In this document: one piece after another, positions 50,840 through 59,976 of the stretch | Numbering within the stretch: the stretch's first letter is position 1 | Layout of the letters: each line of letters opens with the position of its first letter | The notes under the pieces: model-generated | What the model saw: only the letters and a program-made list of their open reading frames with translations | What the model was told of the DNA's origin: nothing | Databases searched by the model: none | From: Shewanella sp. GD04112 | GTDB taxonomy: Bacteria > Pseudomonadota > Gammaproteobacteria > Enterobacterales > Shewanellaceae | Direction: 5' to 3' | Assembly (NCBI RefSeq): GCF_029835735.1 | Contig: NZ_JAOEAL010000002.1 | Location: 185,178 to 249,177 of the forward strand | Length of the DNA: 64,000 nt | Translations under genes and position numbers: made by a program

Positions 50840-52522
50840 ATGGCGTCAGACACATCATTGATTGCCGAGCAAGGCGTGGCCACCCTGCCCGATGCGGCTT
50901 GGGCGCAGGCCCGGCAACGGGCGGAAATCATCGGGCCGCTGGCAGCGCTTGATGTGGTCGGGCATGAAGCCGCCGATGCCGCTGCTCACGCGCTTGGCCT
51001 GTCCAGGCGGCAGGTGTATGTCCTAATCCGCCGTGCCCGGCAAGGTGCTGGGCTTGTGACGGACCTGGCTCGCAGCCGATCCGGCGGCGGAAAAGGCAAG
51101 GGACGCTTGCCGGAATCAGTTGAGCGCATCATCCGCGAGTTGCTGCAAAAGCGCTTCCTGACCAAGCAGAAGCGTAGCCTGGCAGCGTTCCACCGCGAGG
51201 TCGCGCAGGCTTGCAAAGCGCAAAAGCTGCGGGCGCCGGCGCGCAACACCGTGGCTCTGCGGATCGCCGGCCTCGATCCGCTCAAGGCCACTCGCCGCCG
51301 GGAAGGTCAGGATGCGTCCCGCAGCCTGCAAGGTGTCGGTGGTGAGCCTCCCGCCGTGACCGCGCCACTGGAACAAGTGCAGATTGATCACACGGTCATC
51401 GACCTGATCGTGGTGGACGAGCGCGACCGGCAACCGATTGGCCGTCCGTATCTGACCATCGCCATCGACGTGTTTACCCGCTGCGTGCTCGGCATGGTCG
51501 TCACGCTGGAAGCGCCGTCATCTGTTTCGGTCGGCCTGTGCCTTGTGCATGTCGCCTGCGACAAGCGTCCCTGGCTGGAGGGTCTGAACATAGAAATAGA
51601 GTGGCCGATGAGCGGCAAGCCCAGGCTGCTCTACCTGGACAACGCGGCCGAGTTCAAGAGCGAAGCGCTACGCCGAGGCTGCGAGCAGCATGGCATCCGG
51701 CTTGACTATCGCCCGCTCGGGCAGCCGCACTACGGCGGCATCGTGGAACGGATCATCGGCACGGCGATGCAGATGATCCACGACGAATTGCCAGGGACGA
51801 CCTTCTCCAACCCTGACCAGCGCGGCGACTACGATTCCGAAAACAAGGCCGCCCTGACGCTGCGTGAGCTGGAGCGCTGGCTCACATTGGCGGTCGGCAC
51901 CTACCACGGCTCCGTGCACAACGGCCTGCTCCAGCCGCCGGCAGCGCGCTGGGCCGAAGCTATCGCGCGGACCGGCGTGCCAACCGTCATCACTCGCACC
52001 ACGGCTTTTCTGGTCGATTTTCTGCCCATCATCCGCCGCACGCTGACCCGCACCGGCTTCGTCATCGACCACATCCATTACTACGCCGATGCGCTCAAGC
52101 CGTGGATAGCTCGGCGCGACCGCTTGCCTGCGTTCCTGATCCGGCGCGACCCGCGCGACATCAGCCGCATTTGGGTGCTGGAGCCGGAGGGGCAGCACTA
52201 TCTGGAAATTCCATACCGCACCTTGTCGCACCCGGCTGTCACCCTCTGGGAACAACGACAGGCGCTGGCGAAATTGCGGCAGCAAGGGCGCGAACAGGTG
52301 GATGAGTCGGCGCTGTTTCGCATGATCGGCCAGATGCGCGAAATCGTGTCCACCGCGCAGAAAGCTACGCGCAAGGCGCGGCGCGACGCGGATCGACGCC
52401 AGCATCTCAAGGCAACGGCAGTTCTTTTCAAAACCACGCCACCACCGGACGCGGACATGGCTGACCCGCAGGCAGACAACCAGCCACCTGCCAAACCGTT
52501 CGACCAGATTGAGGAGTGGTAG
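50840..52522 (+). CDS. tniA: TniA transposase
   Basis: 560 aa. DDE integrase fold: Asp in QIDHTVIDLIVV, Asp in YLDNAAEFKS, Glu in GGIVERIIGT, with N-terminal helix-turn-helix (LGLSRRQVYVLIRRAR). ATG 50840 is preceded by GCGAGGTG. It cuts the 25-bp ends together with TniB and TniQ. Confidence 0.94.
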   Translation: MASDTSLIAEQGVATLPDAAWAQARQRAEIIGPLAALDVVGHEAADAAAHALGLSRRQVYVLIRRARQGAGLVTDLARSRSGGGKGKGRLPESVERIIRELLQKRFLTKQKRSLAAFHREVAQACKAQKLRAPARNTVALRIAGLDPLKATRRREGQDASRSLQGVGGEPPAVTAPLEQVQIDHTVIDLIVVDERDRQPIGRPYLTIAIDVFTRCVLGMVVTLEAPSSVSVGLCLVHVACDKRPWLEGLNIEIEWPMSGKPRLLYLDNAAEFKSEALRRGCEQHGIRLDYRPLGQPHYGGIVERIIGTAMQMIHDELPGTTFSNPDQRGDYDSENKAALTLRELERWLTLAVGTYHGSVHNGLLQPPAARWAEAIARTGVPTVITRTTAFLVDFLPIIRRTLTRTGFVIDHIHYYADALKPWIARRDRLPAFLIRRDPRDISRIWVLEPEGQHYLEIPYRTLSHPAVTLWEQRQALAKLRQQGREQVDESALFRMIGQMREIVSTAQKATRKARRDADRRQHLKATAVLFKTTPPPDADMADPQADNQPPAKPFDQIEEW

Positions 52523-52524
52523 CC

Positions 52525-53430
52525 GTGGAAGAATATCCCATCATCGACTTGTCCCACCTGATGCCGGTGGCCCAGGGCTTGGCCCGTCTTCCGGCGGACG
52601 AACGCATCCATCGCCTTCGCGCTGACCGCTGGATCGGCTATCCGCGAGCAGTCGAGGCGCTGAATCGGCTGGAAGCCCTGTATGCGTGGCCGAACAAACA
52701 ACGCATGCCCAACCTGCTGTTGGTCGGTCCAACCAACAACGGCAAGTCGATGATCGTCGAGAAATTCCGCCGCACCCACCCGGCCAGCTCCGACGCCGAC
52801 CAGGAGCACATTCCGGTACTGGTCGTGCAGATGCCATCCGAACCGTCGGTAATCCGCTTCTACGTCGCGCTACTTGCCGCGATGGGCGCGCCATTGCGCC
52901 CGCGCCCACGGCTGCCGGAAATGGAGCAATTGGCGCTGGCACTGCTACGCAAGGTCGGCGTGCGCATGCTGGTGATCGACGAATTGCACAACGTCCTGGC
53001 CGGCAACAGCGTCAACCGCCGGGAATTCCTCAACCTGCTGCGTTTCCTCGGCAACGAGCTGCGCATCCCGCTGGTCGGGGTCGGCACACGCGATGCCTAC
53101 TTGGCGATCCGCTCGGACGACCAGTTGGAAAACCGCTTCGAGCCGATGATGCTGCCGGTGTGGGAGGCCAACGACGATTGCTGCTCACTGCTGGCCAGCT
53201 TCGCGGCTTCGCTCCCGCTGCGGCGACCCTCGTCGATTGCCACGCTGGATATGGCCCGCTACCTGCTTACGCGCAGCGAGGGCACCATCGGCGAGCTGGC
53301 GCACCTGTTGATGGCGGCGGCCGTCGCTGCCGTGGAGAGCGGTGAGGAAGCGATCAACCATCGCACGCTCAGCATGGCCGATTACACCGGTCCCAGCGAG
53401 CGGCGGCAATTCGAGCGGGAACTGATGTGA
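52525..53430 (+). CDS. tniB: TniB AAA+ ATPase
   Basis: 301 aa, GTG start. Walker A LVGPTNNGKSM and Walker B MLVIDELHN. Target-site selector that activates TniA. Starts directly after tniA. Confidence 0.94.
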   Translation: MEEYPIIDLSHLMPVAQGLARLPADERIHRLRADRWIGYPRAVEALNRLEALYAWPNKQRMPNLLLVGPTNNGKSMIVEKFRRTHPASSDADQEHIPVLVVQMPSEPSVIRFYVALLAAMGAPLRPRPRLPEMEQLALALLRKVGVRMLVIDELHNVLAGNSVNRREFLNLLRFLGNELRIPLVGVGTRDAYLAIRSDDQLENRFEPMMLPVWEANDDCCSLLASFAASLPLRRPSSIATLDMARYLLTRSEGTIGELAHLLMAAAVAAVESGEEAINHRTLSMADYTGPSERRQFERELM

Positions 53431-54644
53431 AGCCAGCGCCACACTGGCCACTGCATCCGGCTCCCAGGGAAGGCGAAGCCTTGTCTTCGTGGCTCAACCG
53501 CGTGGCCCTTTGCTATCACATGGAGGTGTCCGAGCTGCTGGAGCACGATCTTGGTCACGGCCAGGTTGATGACCTGGACACCGCGCCACCACTGGCGCTG
53601 CTGGCGATGCTCTCCCAGCGGAGCGGCATCGAGCCGGACCGGCTGCGTTGCATGAGTTTCGACGGCTGGGTGCCTTGGCTACTGGACAGCCTTGATGATC
53701 AGATTCCAGACGCATTGGAAACCTATGCGTTCCAGCTCTCGGTGCTGCTGCCGAAACTCCGCCGTAGGACGCGATCCATCACGAGCTGGCGTGCCTGGCT
53801 GCCCAGCCAGCCGATACATCGCGCCTGCCCGCTCTGTCTGAACGACCCGGCAAACCAAGCCGTACTGCTTGCATGGAAGCTGCCCCTGATGCTGAGCTGC
53901 CCGCTGCATGGCTGCTGGCTGGAATCCTATTGGGGCGTGCCTGGGCGGTTTCTCGGCTGGGAGAACGCCGACACTGCGCCGCGCACCGCCAGCGACGCGA
54001 TTGCGGTGATGGACCGGCGCACCTGGCAGGCACTGACGACCGGCCATGTGGAGCTGCCGCGCCGACGCATCCACGCTGGATTGTGGTTTCGGCTACTACG
54101 CACGCTGCTCGATGAGCTGAACACCCCGCTTTCGACGTGCGGAACCTGCGCGGGGTATCTCCGCCAAGTCTGGGAAGGCTGCGGGCATCCGCTGCGTGCT
54201 GGGCAAAGTCTGTGGCGACCGTATGAAACCCTGAACCCGGCAGTACGGTTGCAGATGCTGGAGGCGGCGGCAACGGCAATCAGCTTGATTGAGATGAGGG
54301 ATATAAGCCCGCCGGGCGAGCATGCAAAGCTGTTCTGGTCCGAACCCCAAACCGGTTTCACCAGTGGCCTGTCGGCGAAAACGCCGAAGCCCGAACCCGT
54401 CGATCACTGGCAACGGGCAGTCCAGGCCATCGATGAGGCCATCATTGAAGCGCGGCACGACCCCGAGACGGCACGCTCGCTGTTCGCGTTGGCTTCCTAT
54501 GGTCGGCGCGACCCCGCTTCCCTGGAACAGTTGCGCGCCACCTTCGCAAAGGAAGGCATCCCCCCGGAATTCCTGTCACATTACGTGCCTGATGGACCTT
54601 TTGCATGTCTTAGACAGAATGACGGGTTAAGTGACAAATTTTGA
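53427..54644 (+). CDS. tniQ: TniQ transposition protein
   Basis: 405 aa, overlapping tniB as ATGA. Zinc motif HRACPLCLND and CPLHGCWLE near residues 130-160, typical of TniQ. Required for transposition with TniA and TniB. Confidence 0.92.
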   Translation: MKPAPHWPLHPAPREGEALSSWLNRVALCYHMEVSELLEHDLGHGQVDDLDTAPPLALLAMLSQRSGIEPDRLRCMSFDGWVPWLLDSLDDQIPDALETYAFQLSVLLPKLRRRTRSITSWRAWLPSQPIHRACPLCLNDPANQAVLLAWKLPLMLSCPLHGCWLESYWGVPGRFLGWENADTAPRTASDAIAVMDRRTWQALTTGHVELPRRRIHAGLWFRLLRTLLDELNTPLSTCGTCAGYLRQVWEGCGHPLRAGQSLWRPYETLNPAVRLQMLEAAATAISLIEMRDISPPGEHAKLFWSEPQTGFTSGLSAKTPKPEPVDHWQRAVQAIDEAIIEARHDPETARSLFALASYGRRDPASLEQLRATFAKEGIPPEFLSHYVPDGPFACLRQNDGLSDKF

Positions 54645-54690
54645 CGACCAGAACTTTCCGGTGCACACTGTCACATAATCGAACGTATAC

Positions 54691-55329
54691 GTGACGGGTG
54701 AAAAGGTGCTGATCGGCTACATGCGGGTATCGAAGGCGGACGGATCCCAGTCCACCAATTTGCAACGCGATGCGCTCATCGCCGCTGGTGTGAGCCTTGC
54801 GCACCTTTACGAGGATCTGGCCTCGGGCAGGCGCGATGATCGCCCAGGGTTGGCTGCTTGCCTGAAGGCGCTTCGTGAAGGGGACACGCTGATCGTGTGG
54901 AAGCTCGATCGGCTTGGCCGTGATCTGCGCCACCTGATCAACACCGTGCACGACCTAACTGCGCGTAGCGTGGGCCTGAAGGTCCTGACCGGTCACGGTG
55001 CGGCGGTCGACACGACGACTGCCGCCGGCAAGCTTGTGTTCGGTATTTTTGCCGCGCTGGCCGAGTTCGAGCGTGAGTTGATTTCCGAGCGAACAGTCGC
55101 TGGACTTATCTCGGCGCGCGCTCGCGGCAGGAAAGGGGGGCGCCCCTTCAAGATGACCGCCGCCAAGCTACGCCTGGCGATGGCCAGCATGGGGCAACCG
55201 GAAACCAAGGTGGGCGATCTCTGCGAAGAACTCGGGATTACCCGGCAGACGCTCTACCGGCACGTGTCGCCCAAGGGCGAACTGCGGCCAGACGGCGTAA
55301 AGCTGCTCTCCCTCGGTTCAGCCGCATAA
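54691..55329 (+). CDS. tniR: TniR serine resolvase
   Basis: 212 aa, GTG start. Serine recombinase: MRVSKADGSQS near the N-terminus, LDRLGRDLRHL and a C-terminal helix-turn-helix (KVGDLCEELGITRQTLYRHV). It resolves the cointegrate at the res site upstream of its start (short repeats around TGTCACATAATCG, 54645-54690). Its end converges on aadA with 28 bp between. Confidence 0.92.
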   Translation: MTGEKVLIGYMRVSKADGSQSTNLQRDALIAAGVSLAHLYEDLASGRRDDRPGLAACLKALREGDTLIVWKLDRLGRDLRHLINTVHDLTARSVGLKVLTGHGAAVDTTTAAGKLVFGIFAALAEFERELISERTVAGLISARARGRKGGRPFKMTAAKLRLAMASMGQPETKVGDLCEELGITRQTLYRHVSPKGELRPDGVKLLSLGSAA

Positions 55330-55357
55330 ATGGAGGCGACCTGGAACGGGGCGCTGT

Positions 55358-56245
55358 TCAGTGCGGCAACGATCCGATTACCGGTGTCGACCCAGAGCAG
55401 CCGTAGAGCTTTTGGGAAAGCTGTCGTTCAACGCCTGAATTAGACATCATTGGCGTGGCACCAAGCAGTTTAGTGGCTTCATGCTTCACGAAGTGAACAA
55501 ACGCCTCTAACTGATCCGTGAGCGAAGCCAAGCAATCTTCTCCTTGTCCAAGATAAGCCTGCCGGGCTTCAAGCAGCACGGGCTGATGTTGAACTGGCAA
55601 ACGCTCCATTACCCAGTTGGCGGCAACATCCTTCGGCGCGATCTTGCCGGTTGCTGCGCTGTACCAAATACGAGACAAAGTAAGCACTACATTCCGCTCG
55701 TCACCTATCCAATCCGGCTGTGAGTTCCATAGTTTCAGGGTGTCGGCCAGTGCCTTGAACAGATCGCTTTCCGGGACTGGGTTGAAGAAATCTTCCGCAG
55801 CCGAACCGGCCAAGGCAAGGCTATGTTGCCTTGCTTTTGTTAGCAGAATGGCTAGATCAACATCGGTTGTCGCAGGCTCGAAGATGCCCGCAAGAATGTC
55901 TTTGCGCTGCCACTCCCCGAATTGCAGTTCCCGTCTGGCCGGATAGCGCCAAGGAACGATGTCACTGTGCACGACAATGGTAACTTCCAAGGCGCGGAGA
56001 ACTCTGCTTTGACCAGGGAAAACGGAAACCCCCAAGAGATCGACGACCAGAGCTTGCCGCACACTCTCATCGAGCCGTGCGGTCACAGTAACCAGCAAAT
56101 CAATATCACTGTATGGCTTCAGGCCACCGTCGAGTGCAGAGCCATACAAATGCATGGCCAGCAACGTCGATCCCAGATGATGCTCGATGACGTTGAGTGC
56201 CTGTGATAACTGTACCGAAATCTCGGCGGGCACTGTGTTTCTCAT
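55358..56245 (-). CDS. aadA: aminoglycoside nucleotidyltransferase ANT(3'')-Ia family, extended C-terminus
   Basis: 295 aa. Nucleotidyltransferase motif LYGSALDGGLKPYSDIDLLV and the AadA segments RRELQFGEWQRKDILAGIFE and VVLTLSRIWYSA. It adenylylates streptomycin and spectinomycin. Resembles the aadA6/aadA7 branch, but residues such as GVSVFPGQSRV differ, so the exact allele is not named. After MMSN the frame continues for about 22 residues (SGVERQLSQKLYGCSGSTPV...) into tni-side sequence because the attC is collapsed. Third cassette of the array. Confidence 0.88.
   Translation of the reverse strand: MRNTVPAEISVQLSQALNVIEHHLGSTLLAMHLYGSALDGGLKPYSDIDLLVTVTARLDESVRQALVVDLLGVSVFPGQSRVLRALEVTIVVHSDIVPWRYPARRELQFGEWQRKDILAGIFEPATTDVDLAILLTKARQHSLALAGSAAEDFFNPVPESDLFKALADTLKLWNSQPDWIGDERNVVLTLSRIWYSAATGKIAPKDVAANWVMERLPVQHQPVLLEARQAYLGQGEDCLASLTDQLEAFVHFVKHEATKLLGATPMMSNSGVERQLSQKLYGCSGSTPVIGSLPH
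55426..55445 (-). other. collapsed attC remnant of the aadA cassette
   Basis: Minus strand GTCTAATTCAGGCGTTGAAC: the outer parts of an attC (GTCTAA start, GTTGAAC core) are only about 20 bp apart, with the central ~40 bp missing. The cassette is probably not excisable. Confidence 0.5.
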
Positions 56246-56249
56246 GATG

Positions 56250-56321
56250 TCTAACGCCGAAGTTCAGCCGCCAGAACGGAGCGCAGCGGAGTGATGGTCG
56301 GCTGCAACTTCATGTTATGCC
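56250..56321 (-). other. attC of the blaVIM-2 cassette, 72 bp
   Basis: From GCATAAC to GTTAGAC on the minus strand, with the paired arms TGAAGTTGCAGCCG and CGGCTGAACTTC. Confidence 0.85.
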
Positions 56322-56332
56322 GCATCTGCCTG

Positions 56333-57133
56333 CTACTCAACGACTGAGCGATTTGTGTGCGCTTTTACAACATTCGTTGTGTGCTTGAGCAAGTCTAGAC
56401 CGCCCGGCAGGCCGTGCCCCGGAATGACGAACTGTGCTTCCGGGTAGTGTTGTTGAATCCGCTCAATGGAGGTGGGCCATTCAGCCAGATCGGCATCGGC
56501 CACGTTCCCCGCAGACGTGCGTGACAACTCATAAATCGCACAACCACCATAGAGCACACTCGCAGACGGGACGTACACAACTAAGTTGTCGGTCGAATGC
56601 GCAGCACCAGGATAGAAGAGTTCTACTGGACCGAAGCGCACTGCGTCCCCGCTCGATGAGAGTCCTTCTAGAGAGTGCGTGGGAATCTCGTTCCCCTCTA
56701 CCTCGGCTAGCCGGCGTGTCGACGGTGATGCGTACGTTGCCACCCCAGCCGCCCGAAGGACATCAACGCCGCCGACGCGGTCGTCATGAAAGTGCGTGGA
56801 GACTGCACGCGTTACAGGAAGTCCAATTTGCTTCTCAATCTCCGCGAGAAGTGCCGCTGTGTTTTTCGCACCCCACGCTGTATCAATCAAAAGCAACTCA
56901 TCACCATCACGGACAATGAGACCATTGGACGGGTAGACTGCGCCATCAAACGACTGCGTTGCGATATGCGACCAAACACCATCGGCAATCTGGTAAAGCC
57001 GGACCTCCCCGACCGGAATTTCGCTGACTGTCGGATACTCACCGCTAGAATCTACGGAAAAAGCGAGCGGACTCGCAATAGCCATGATAGACGCGGTCAA
57101 ATAGACCAATAACTTACTCAAAAGTTTGAACAT
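56333..57133 (-). CDS. blaVIM-2: VIM-2 metallo-beta-lactamase
   Basis: 266 aa from MFKLLSKLLVYLTASIMAIA (signal peptide). Zinc ligands: HFHDDR, the His in GAAHSTDN, Cys in GGCAIYE and His in PGHGLPGG. VIM-2-specific residues against VIM-1 are all present as I recall them, for example CAIYELSRTS and QQHYPEAQFVI. Hydrolyses penicillins, cephalosporins and carbapenems in the periplasm. Second cassette, read from Pc. Confidence 0.93.
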   Translation of the reverse strand: MFKLLSKLLVYLTASIMAIASPLAFSVDSSGEYPTVSEIPVGEVRLYQIADGVWSHIATQSFDGAVYPSNGLIVRDGDELLLIDTAWGAKNTAALLAEIEKQIGLPVTRAVSTHFHDDRVGGVDVLRAAGVATYASPSTRRLAEVEGNEIPTHSLEGLSSSGDAVRFGPVELFYPGAAHSTDNLVVYVPSASVLYGGCAIYELSRTSAGNVADADLAEWPTSIERIQQHYPEAQFVIPGHGLPGGLDLLKHTTNVVKAHTNRSVVE

Positions 57134-57157
57134 CAAAACTCCATGGGGGTGAGTGCG

Positions 57158-57269
57158 GCATAACGCCTGAGTTAAGCCGACTTGCGTAGTGGAGCCAAAG
57201 CCATGGCAAGCTCATTCTGCCATGGCTTTGGTGTAACGAAGCAAGTTCGGCTTGAACGAATTGTTAGGC
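57158..57269 (-). other. attC of the aac(6') cassette, 112 bp
   Basis: Minus strand from GCCTAAC to GTTATGC; arms TTCAAGCCGA and GTCGGCTTAA, with the long internal palindrome CCAAAGCCATGGC. Confidence 0.85.
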
Positions 57270-57285
57270 ACCAACGCGGCGCCCC

Positions 57286-57744
57286 TCACAACGGTTTCCG
57301 GAAGCAGCGTACTTGAGCAACCTCCGTGAATCCAGCCGCCAGGTGCGCCGAGGTGCTTGCGCTGTTGGTAAGTTGAGTGTCGGAGGCGAATTCGGTGCAT
57401 CCGCGACCACGAGCCCAATGCTCGGCGGCTTTTACCAGAGCTACACCTACGCCCTGACGCCGCGCACTTGGCACAACGTACCAACCCTCCAAGAACGCAA
57501 CGTTGCCGGAGTAGCACTCCTCCGCATACGGGCGGATCGAAAGCTCGGCAAACCCTAGTGCTTCTCCGTCGGGTGCTACAGCAATGAGGACAGCAGCAGG
57601 CCGGGCGACTTTTCCGGACAGAAATTCTGCGATCTCTGACTGGTGCTCTTGACATGTGCCATCTGGCCACAGCTCACAGCGCATGCTTAGCCAACTGGCC
57701 GAATCGGTAGTTTCAACAGGCCTGACGAGCGGCGAACTATCCAT
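57286..57744 (-). CDS. aac(6'): aminoglycoside 6'-N-acetyltransferase, cassette-borne
   Basis: 152 aa from [19 protein letters not shown] fold with [18 protein letters not shown] (acetyl-CoA loop) and [13 protein letters not shown], as in the AAC(6')-Ig/Iy-type branch. It acetylates amikacin, tobramycin and related drugs. Length and sequence fit aacA7 (aac(6')-Il) as I remember it, but the allele was not checked. First cassette, closest to Pc. The frame to 57789 runs into attI1 and is not used. Confidence 0.85.
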
Positions 57745-57748
57745 TGGT

Positions 57749-57820
57749 GCCTCACTTTGTTTTAGGGCGACTGCCCTGCTGCGTAACATCGTTGCTGCTC
57801 CATAACATCAAACATCGACC
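57749..57820 (-). other. attI1 recombination site
   Basis: Contains the usual attI1 stretch (GGAGCAGCAACGATGTTACG, then GCAGGGCAGTCGCC). The junction core reads GTGAGGC instead of GTTRRRY. Confidence 0.8.
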
Positions 57821-57890
57821 CACGGCGTAACGCGCTTGCTGCTTGGATGCCCGAGGCATAGACTGTACAAAAAAACAGTCATAACAAGCC

Positions 57891-58688
57891 ATGAAAACCG
57901 CCACTGCGCCGTTACCACCGCTGCGTTCGGTCAAGGTTCTGGACCAGTTGCGTGAGCGCATACGCTACTTGCATTACAGCTTACCAACCGAACAGGCTTA
58001 TGTCCACTGGGTTCGTGCCTTCATCCGTTTCCACGGTGTGCGTCACCCGGCAACCTTGGGCAGCAGCGAAGTCGAGGCATTTCTGTCCTGGCTGGCGAAC
58101 GAGCGCAAGGTTTCGGTCTCCACGCATCGTCAGGCATTGGCGGCCTTGCTGTTCTTCTACGGCAAGGTGCTGTGCACGGATCTGCCCTGGCTTCAGGAGA
58201 TCGGAAGACCTCGGCCGTCGCGGCGCTTGCCGGTGGTGCTGACCCCGGATGAAGTGGTTCGCATCCTCGGTTTTCTGGAAGGCGAGCATCGTTTGTTCGC
58301 CCAGCTTCTGTATGGAACGGGCATGCGGATCAGTGAGGGTTTGCAACTGCGGGTCAAGGATCTGGATTTCGATCACGGCACGATCATCGTGCGGGAGGGC
58401 AAGGGCTCCAAGGATCGGGCCTTGATGTTACCCGAGAGCTTGGCACCCAGCCTGCGCGAGCAGCTGTCGCGTGCACGGGCATGGTGGCTGAAGGACCAGG
58501 CCGAGGGCCGCAGCGGCGTTGCGCTTCCCGACGCCCTTGAGCGGAAGTATCCGCGCGCCGGGCATTCCTGGCCGTGGTTCTGGGTTTTTGCGCAGCACAC
58601 GCATTCGACCGATCCACGGAGCGGTGTCGTGCGTCGCCATCACATGTATGACCAGACCTTTCAGCGCGCCTTCAAACGTGCCGTAGAA
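57891..58688 (+). pseudogene. intI1: class 1 integrase IntI1, truncated by IS26
   Basis: The first 266 of 337 residues are normal (MKTATAPLPPLRSVK to QRAFKRAVE); the frame then runs into IS26 until 58850. The C-terminal catalytic residues (HTLRH box and Tyr312) are lost, so cassettes cannot be moved by this copy. Residues are Pro32 and His39. The promoter Pc for the cassettes is inside the gene and still intact. Confidence 0.93.
57978..58006 (-). promoter_or_regulatory. cassette promoter Pc, PcW(TGN-10)-type
   Basis: Minus strand: TGGACA, 17 bp, TAAGCT. The bases before the -10 box are TTGG instead of TTCG, which makes the extended TGN motif. Confidence 0.88.
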
Positions 58689-59508
58689 GGCACTGTTGCA
58701 AAGTTAGCGATGAGGCAGCCTTTTGTCTTATTCAAAGGCCTTACATTTCAAAAACTCTGCTTACCAGGCGCATTTCGCCCAGGGGATCACCATAATAAAA
58801 TGCTGAGGCCTGGCCTTTGCGTAGTGCACGCATCACCTCAATACCTTTGATGGTGGCGTAAGCCGTCTTCATGGATTTAAATCCCAGCGTGGCGCCGATT
58901 ATCCGTTTCAGTTTGCCATGATCGCATTCAATCACGTTGTTCCGGTACTTAATCTGTCGGTGTTCAACGTCAGACGGGCACCGGCCTTCGCGTTTGAGCA
59001 GAGCAAGCGCGCGACCATAGGCGGGCGCTTTATCCGTGTTGATGAATCGCGGGATCTGCCACTTCTTCACGTTGTTGAGGATTTTACCCAGAAACCGGTA
59101 TGCAGCTTTGCTGTTACGACGGGAGGAGAGATAAAAATCGACAGTGCGGCCCCGGCTGTCGACGGCCCGGTACAGATACGCCCAGCGGCCATTGACCTTC
59201 ACGTAGGTTTCATCCATGTGCCACGGGCAAAGATCGGAAGGGTTACGCCAGTACCAGCGCAGCCGTTTTTCCATTTCAGGCGCATAACGCTGAACCCAGC
59301 GGTAAATCGTGGAGTGATCGACATTCACTCCGCGTTCAGCCAGCATCTCCTGCAGCTCACGGTAACTGATGCCGTATTTGCAGTACCAGCGTACGGCCCA
59401 CAGAATGATGTCACGCTGAAAATGCCGGCCTTTGAATGGGTTCATGTGCAGCTCCATCAGCAAAAGGGGATGATAAGTTTATCACCACCGACTATTTGCA
59501 ACAGTGCC
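58689..59508 (-). mobile_element. IS26, complete, 820 bp
   Basis: Ends GGCACTGTTGCAAA and TTTGCAACAGTGCC. The 8 bp on each side differ (CCGTAGAA and CATAGGCT), so this copy reached its place by recombination or cointegrate formation rather than a single simple insertion. Confidence 0.96.
58741..59445 (-). CDS. tnpA: IS26 transposase
   Basis: 234 aa from MNPFKGRHFQRDIILWAV. IS6-family DDE enzyme (HMDETYVKVNG, FINTDKAPAYG, NNVIECDHGKLKR). Start 59445 is the standard one; the frame to 59463 adds six residues. Confidence 0.96.
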   Translation of the reverse strand: MNPFKGRHFQRDIILWAVRWYCKYGISYRELQEMLAERGVNVDHSTIYRWVQRYAPEMEKRLRWYWRNPSDLCPWHMDETYVKVNGRWAYLYRAVDSRGRTVDFYLSSRRNSKAAYRFLGKILNNVKKWQIPRFINTDKAPAYGRALALLKREGRCPSDVEHRQIKYRNNVIECDHGKLKRIIGATLGFKSMKTAYATIKGIEVMRALRKGQASAFYYGDPLGEMRLVSRVFEM

Positions 59509-59976
59509 CATAGGCTTCATCAGCGCCTGACTGGCGAGCACGATTCCGGCCCTAGCCGCAGGATCGCGCAGGACGACCTAGTTACGAACCAGGCCGAGTG
59601 TTCCTGACATCCATCGGCACCATAGTTCTGCTTATCCGGCACGCGCGCGTCAGGGGTGTGGTGAACTACAAAGCAGACCCGTTGAGGTTATCAGTTCGAT
59701 GCACAATCAGCAGCGCATAAAATATGCACAAGAACAGGAGCACCCTTCGCATTAAGCTGTGGTGGTAACAAGTAGTGCCGGGCTACCATCAGCGAGCATG
59801 ATGCGCTCCCACAGCATTCGCCTTGGCAGTATGGAAGTTCCTCGCTCCAGTTCGGGCCGGTATCCACCTCGAGTGACCCCAGCCGCCCCTCATGCCAACC
59901 GAGCCCATTAAGCGCAGAGTCGGCCGCAACTATCTCGGGGACGCATAAACACGCAGCGATTTACCAAGGAGTTCGG
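59509..59976. other. 468-bp stretch without a recognised gene
   Basis: Between IS26 and the XRE-like gene. High GC, no frame with a supported start; no repeat or terminator stands out. Probably remnant of the source molecule of the tet(C) region. Confidence 0.5.

Larger units (their letters stand above)
45350..58688. mobile_element. Tn21-type mercury transposon carrying a Tn402-type integron, right end lost
   Basis: 38-bp repeat, mer operon and urf2, followed by a Tn402-type element. In Tn21 the integron is followed by tnpR-tnpA; here IS26 cuts intI1 first, so tnpR-tnpA and the second 38-bp repeat are not seen. Confidence 0.8.
50697..58688. mobile_element. Tn402-type class 1 integron with complete tniABQR, intI1 end lost
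   Basis: IRt, tniABQR, then the cassette array and intI1, with no 3'-conserved segment (qacE-delta1/sul1). IRi beyond intI1 is missing because of IS26. The tni module looks complete, but transposition in cis would need the missing IRi. Confidence 0.85.

Noticed and set aside
58689..59508. Simple IS26 insertion into intI1 with 8-bp duplication
   Set aside because: The 8 bp on the two sides differ (CCGTAGAA and CATAGGCT).
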